Source: Holophagaceae bacterium (GTDB taxonomy: Bacteria; Acidobacteriota; Holophagae; Holophagales; Holophagaceae). From it: a stretch of DNA of 8,295 nt. Location of the stretch: contig JANXQX010000032.1 in NCBI GenBank assembly GCA_025353305.1, forward strand, positions 1 through 8,295, given 5' to 3'. Each line of letters opens with the position of its first letter. The stretch's first letter is position 1. The position numbers and the translations under genes were made by a program. Positions 6,727 to 8,295 of this stretch are shown here, in pieces. The notes beneath the pieces are model-generated. The model worked only from the letters and a program-made list of their open reading frames with translations. It was not told the origin of the DNA and made no database searches.

Positions 6727-8295
6727 TTGCGGCCTCCTTTCCTTGTGTTTGTCGCCAATATCTGGACGGGCTTTCTCGCTCCCGGCTTTTTCGCGTTTAC
6801 GGCCTTGGCTGCGGGTGGCGTTGGCGGACAGGGAGGCAAGTCGCGGACTTCCGTTGCATGCAGCACCGGAGGCGTGGCCGGGGCCGGGTCGGCGGCGGTG
6901 AAGTCGAGGGCACCGAAGAGCCATGTACCTGCTCCGCAACCGCTCGGCGCTGTCTGAGCGTGGAGGGGCTGATCCACCGGAAGGGACAGGGTCCAAAGGC
7001 CCTGATCATTCGAGTAGGCCCCATAAAACTGCCATGAACCTGGGGCCGCGAGGGGCCATGCCTGGATCGGCTGGTAGGAGAGCGGTTGATTGCTAGCGTC
7101 CATGCCTTGCATGAAGAAGGAGGTATTCCAAACCCAAGTCAGGGGATCCGCGGATGCGGTCAGTTCCTGGTTTTCGGTGGCGATGAGGCTGCCCTTGCCA
7201 TAAGGATTGAGCTCGGGCCAGAGGTGGAAGGTCCCATTGCCCTGGTCGTCGGCCCATAGCGTCCAGGCCGTAGCCCAAATTGAAGCGGAAAGAGGTATGC
7301 GCACCTTGGGTCTCCAGGCCAGGACGGGCTGGGGTGGGTTCGCGGGATCCGGAATCTCGGACGCCGGGCGGATCCAAGACAGTTCAGCGCCAAGTCCATC
7401 AGCGTTCATGAACACAGGAACCTTCAAGGGGCCAAGACCTGCGGGCCCCTGTAGCCAGGAAGCCGCTTCGGGTTTGACCAGCTCTGGCGCATCGCGTCCC
7501 AAGGTCACCAGCAGGTAAGGCGCGGTGGGTGCGGAGGTAAGGGTGGCGGAAGTCAACCAGGCATGGGGCGCCAGGTTGCCTGACACATCCAGGTAGGTAC
7601 CCAAGGCAGGCACCGTGGCGCTTTTCAGGACGCCAAGGCCCGAAGCCGGGTCGTACATCTGGAGATCGATAACGGACCCAGCCGCTTCGCCCAGGACGAG
7701 GCCGTAGTTCTTGCCACCAATAGAAGCCGTGGGCTCCGGATCCGCGTCCCCCTTGTCGCTGGGAGCCTTGGCATCCAGGCCCTGCCCTTCCAGCTCGGTG
7801 TCGTTGGTTTCCTTCAGGTGCGTGCGGAGCACCGTGAGGGGAAGCGTGAACGTGGCCTGAAGGGTGCCACCCGTGGGTTGGTTGTCCAGGTGATCGGTGA
7901 CCGCCACAGTCTGGCGCCGGGGCGTGAAGGAGGCCTCCAGCTTGAGGTCCGTGGCCTCGTGGCCAAAGTAGCTGGCTTTGACCGTGTCGGTGTCCTTCAT
8001 GCCTTCGGGCACGCGCGCCAGTTCTACTGTCTGCCCCAAGGTGGTCAAGCTCACCACGGCACCGGGCACTGGCGTGACATGGTCGCCGGCCTGCACCTTC
8101 AATTCGAAATTTGTTTTGATCCAAGGCAGCTTCACGATCTGTTCAAGGGTCTTGCCATCATCCGACGGCGCTACTGTGAACGTGATGTCCGGCAAAGCGC
8201 CCCAGCGATCGCTGCGGAGGTGGATGACCTGCGGACCCTCTAGGAACATTTGGGGCAAGACGCAATTCCCAAGACTTGGCACGGTGAATTTGGCA
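6723..8295 (-). CDS. Large Trp-rich, probably exported protein, 5' end outside window
   Basis: The frame stays open to the right edge (523 codons plus stop). A GTG at 8282 and an ATG shortly after have no Shine-Dalgarno, so the gene most likely starts outside. Counting from the edge, residues about 45-115 (FELKVQAGD, VPGAVVSLTTLG, VKASYFGHEATDLKLE) look like a carboxypeptidase-regulatory/PEGA-type beta-sandwich. A charged Asp/Glu/Lys linker follows (KAPSDKGDADPEPT, near 175). The last 330 residues are strand-rich, with many Trp (for example SIWATAWTLWADD, LTWVWNTSFF, GSWQFYGAY), and end with a Pro-rich stretch and a very basic tail (KAVNAKKPGARK...RKGGRK). Cys is rare: one near the edge and two near the end (SGCGAG, LPPCPPT). 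Composition suits a periplasmic or surface protein. I do not recognise the family. It is first in a coupled set with the barrel gene, which it overlaps by 4 nt. Confidence 0.85.
   Translation of the reverse strand, partial: AKFTVPSLGNCVLPQMFLEGPQVIHLRSDRWGALPDITFTVAPSDDGKTLEQIVKLPWIKTNFELKVQAGDHVTPVPGAVVSLTTLGQTVELARVPEGMKDTDTVKASYFGHEATDLKLEASFTPRRQTVAVTDHLDNQPTGGTLQATFTLPLTVLRTHLKETNDTELEGQGLDAKAPSDKGDADPEPTASIGGKNYGLVLGEAAGSVIDLQMYDPASGLGVLKSATVPALGTYLDVSGNLAPHAWLTSATLTSAPTAPYLLVTLGRDAPELVKPEAASWLQGPAGLGPLKVPVFMNADGLGAELSWIRPASEIPDPANPPQPVLAWRPKVRIPLSASIWATAWTLWADDQGNGTFHLWPELNPYGKGSLIATENQELTASADPLTWVWNTSFFMQGMDASNQPLSYQPIQAWPLAAPGSWQFYGAYSNDQGLWTLSLPVDQPLHAQTAPSGCGAGTWLFGALDFTAADPAPATPPVLHATEVRDLPPCPPTPPAAKAVNAKKPGARKPVQILATNTRKGGRK
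6733..6738 (-). promoter_or_regulatory. Shine-Dalgarno deciding the barrel-gene start
   Basis: A perfect AGGAGG on the minus strand lies six bases before ATG 6726. It is embedded in the final codons (Lys-Gly-Gly-Arg-Lys-stop) of the upstream gene. It decides between ATG 6726 and the longer open frame that begins at 6996, in favour of the short form. Confidence 0.85.

Noticed and set aside
6727..6996. N-terminal extension of the barrel protein by 90 residues
   Set aside because: The extension is Arg/Pro/Ser-rich, lies out of frame over the upstream gene and would bury the signal peptide. A perfect Shine-Dalgarno supports ATG 6726.
8282..8282. GTG at 8282 as the true start of the right-hand gene
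   Set aside because: The frame stays open to the window edge, there is no Shine-Dalgarno before it, and no signal peptide follows, though the product looks exported.

Overview
The window is GC-rich and every gene I can support lies on the minus strand, so transcription runs from the right edge to the left edge. A lipoprotein signal, an outer-membrane-type beta-barrel protein and very large Ig-like surface modules indicate a Gram-negative (diderm) bacterium. The style resembles Acidobacteriota of the Holophaga/Geothrix kind or a deltaproteobacterial-type genome, but this is an impression and not a demonstrated assignment.

Layout in transcription order: (1) 8295-6723, the C-terminal 523 codons of a large tryptophan-rich, probably exported protein that begins outside the window; I do not recognise its family. 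(2) 6726-6034, a 230-residue protein with a signal peptide and beta-barrel character. (3) 6037-5504, a 177-residue ORF6N-domain protein, a predicted DNA-binding family best known from phage antirepressors. (4) 5475 to the left edge, the first 1825 residues of a giant lipoprotein. It has a lipobox (LSAC, Cys41) followed by about 17 Ig-like beta-sandwich domains, including a recently duplicated three-domain module. The visible end is a carboxypeptidase-regulatory-like domain. The gene continues past base 1.

Genes 1/2 and 2/3 overlap by 4 nt (ATGA). In both cases the Shine-Dalgarno of the downstream gene lies in the last codons of the upstream gene, six bases from the ATG, so genes 1-3 look translationally coupled. 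Gene 4 follows after 28 nt with a weak ribosome binding site. A small hairpin and a T8 run lie just before it and may reduce or regulate read-through. The plausible product set is a surface or envelope assembly (large exported protein, small barrel, giant Ig-array lipoprotein). The cytosolic ORF6N protein in the middle is the odd member.

There are no RNA genes, CRISPR arrays, insertion sequences or convincing promoters. Gaps between genes are at most 28 bp. The many plus-strand open frames are mirror images of the minus-strand genes in GC-rich DNA.
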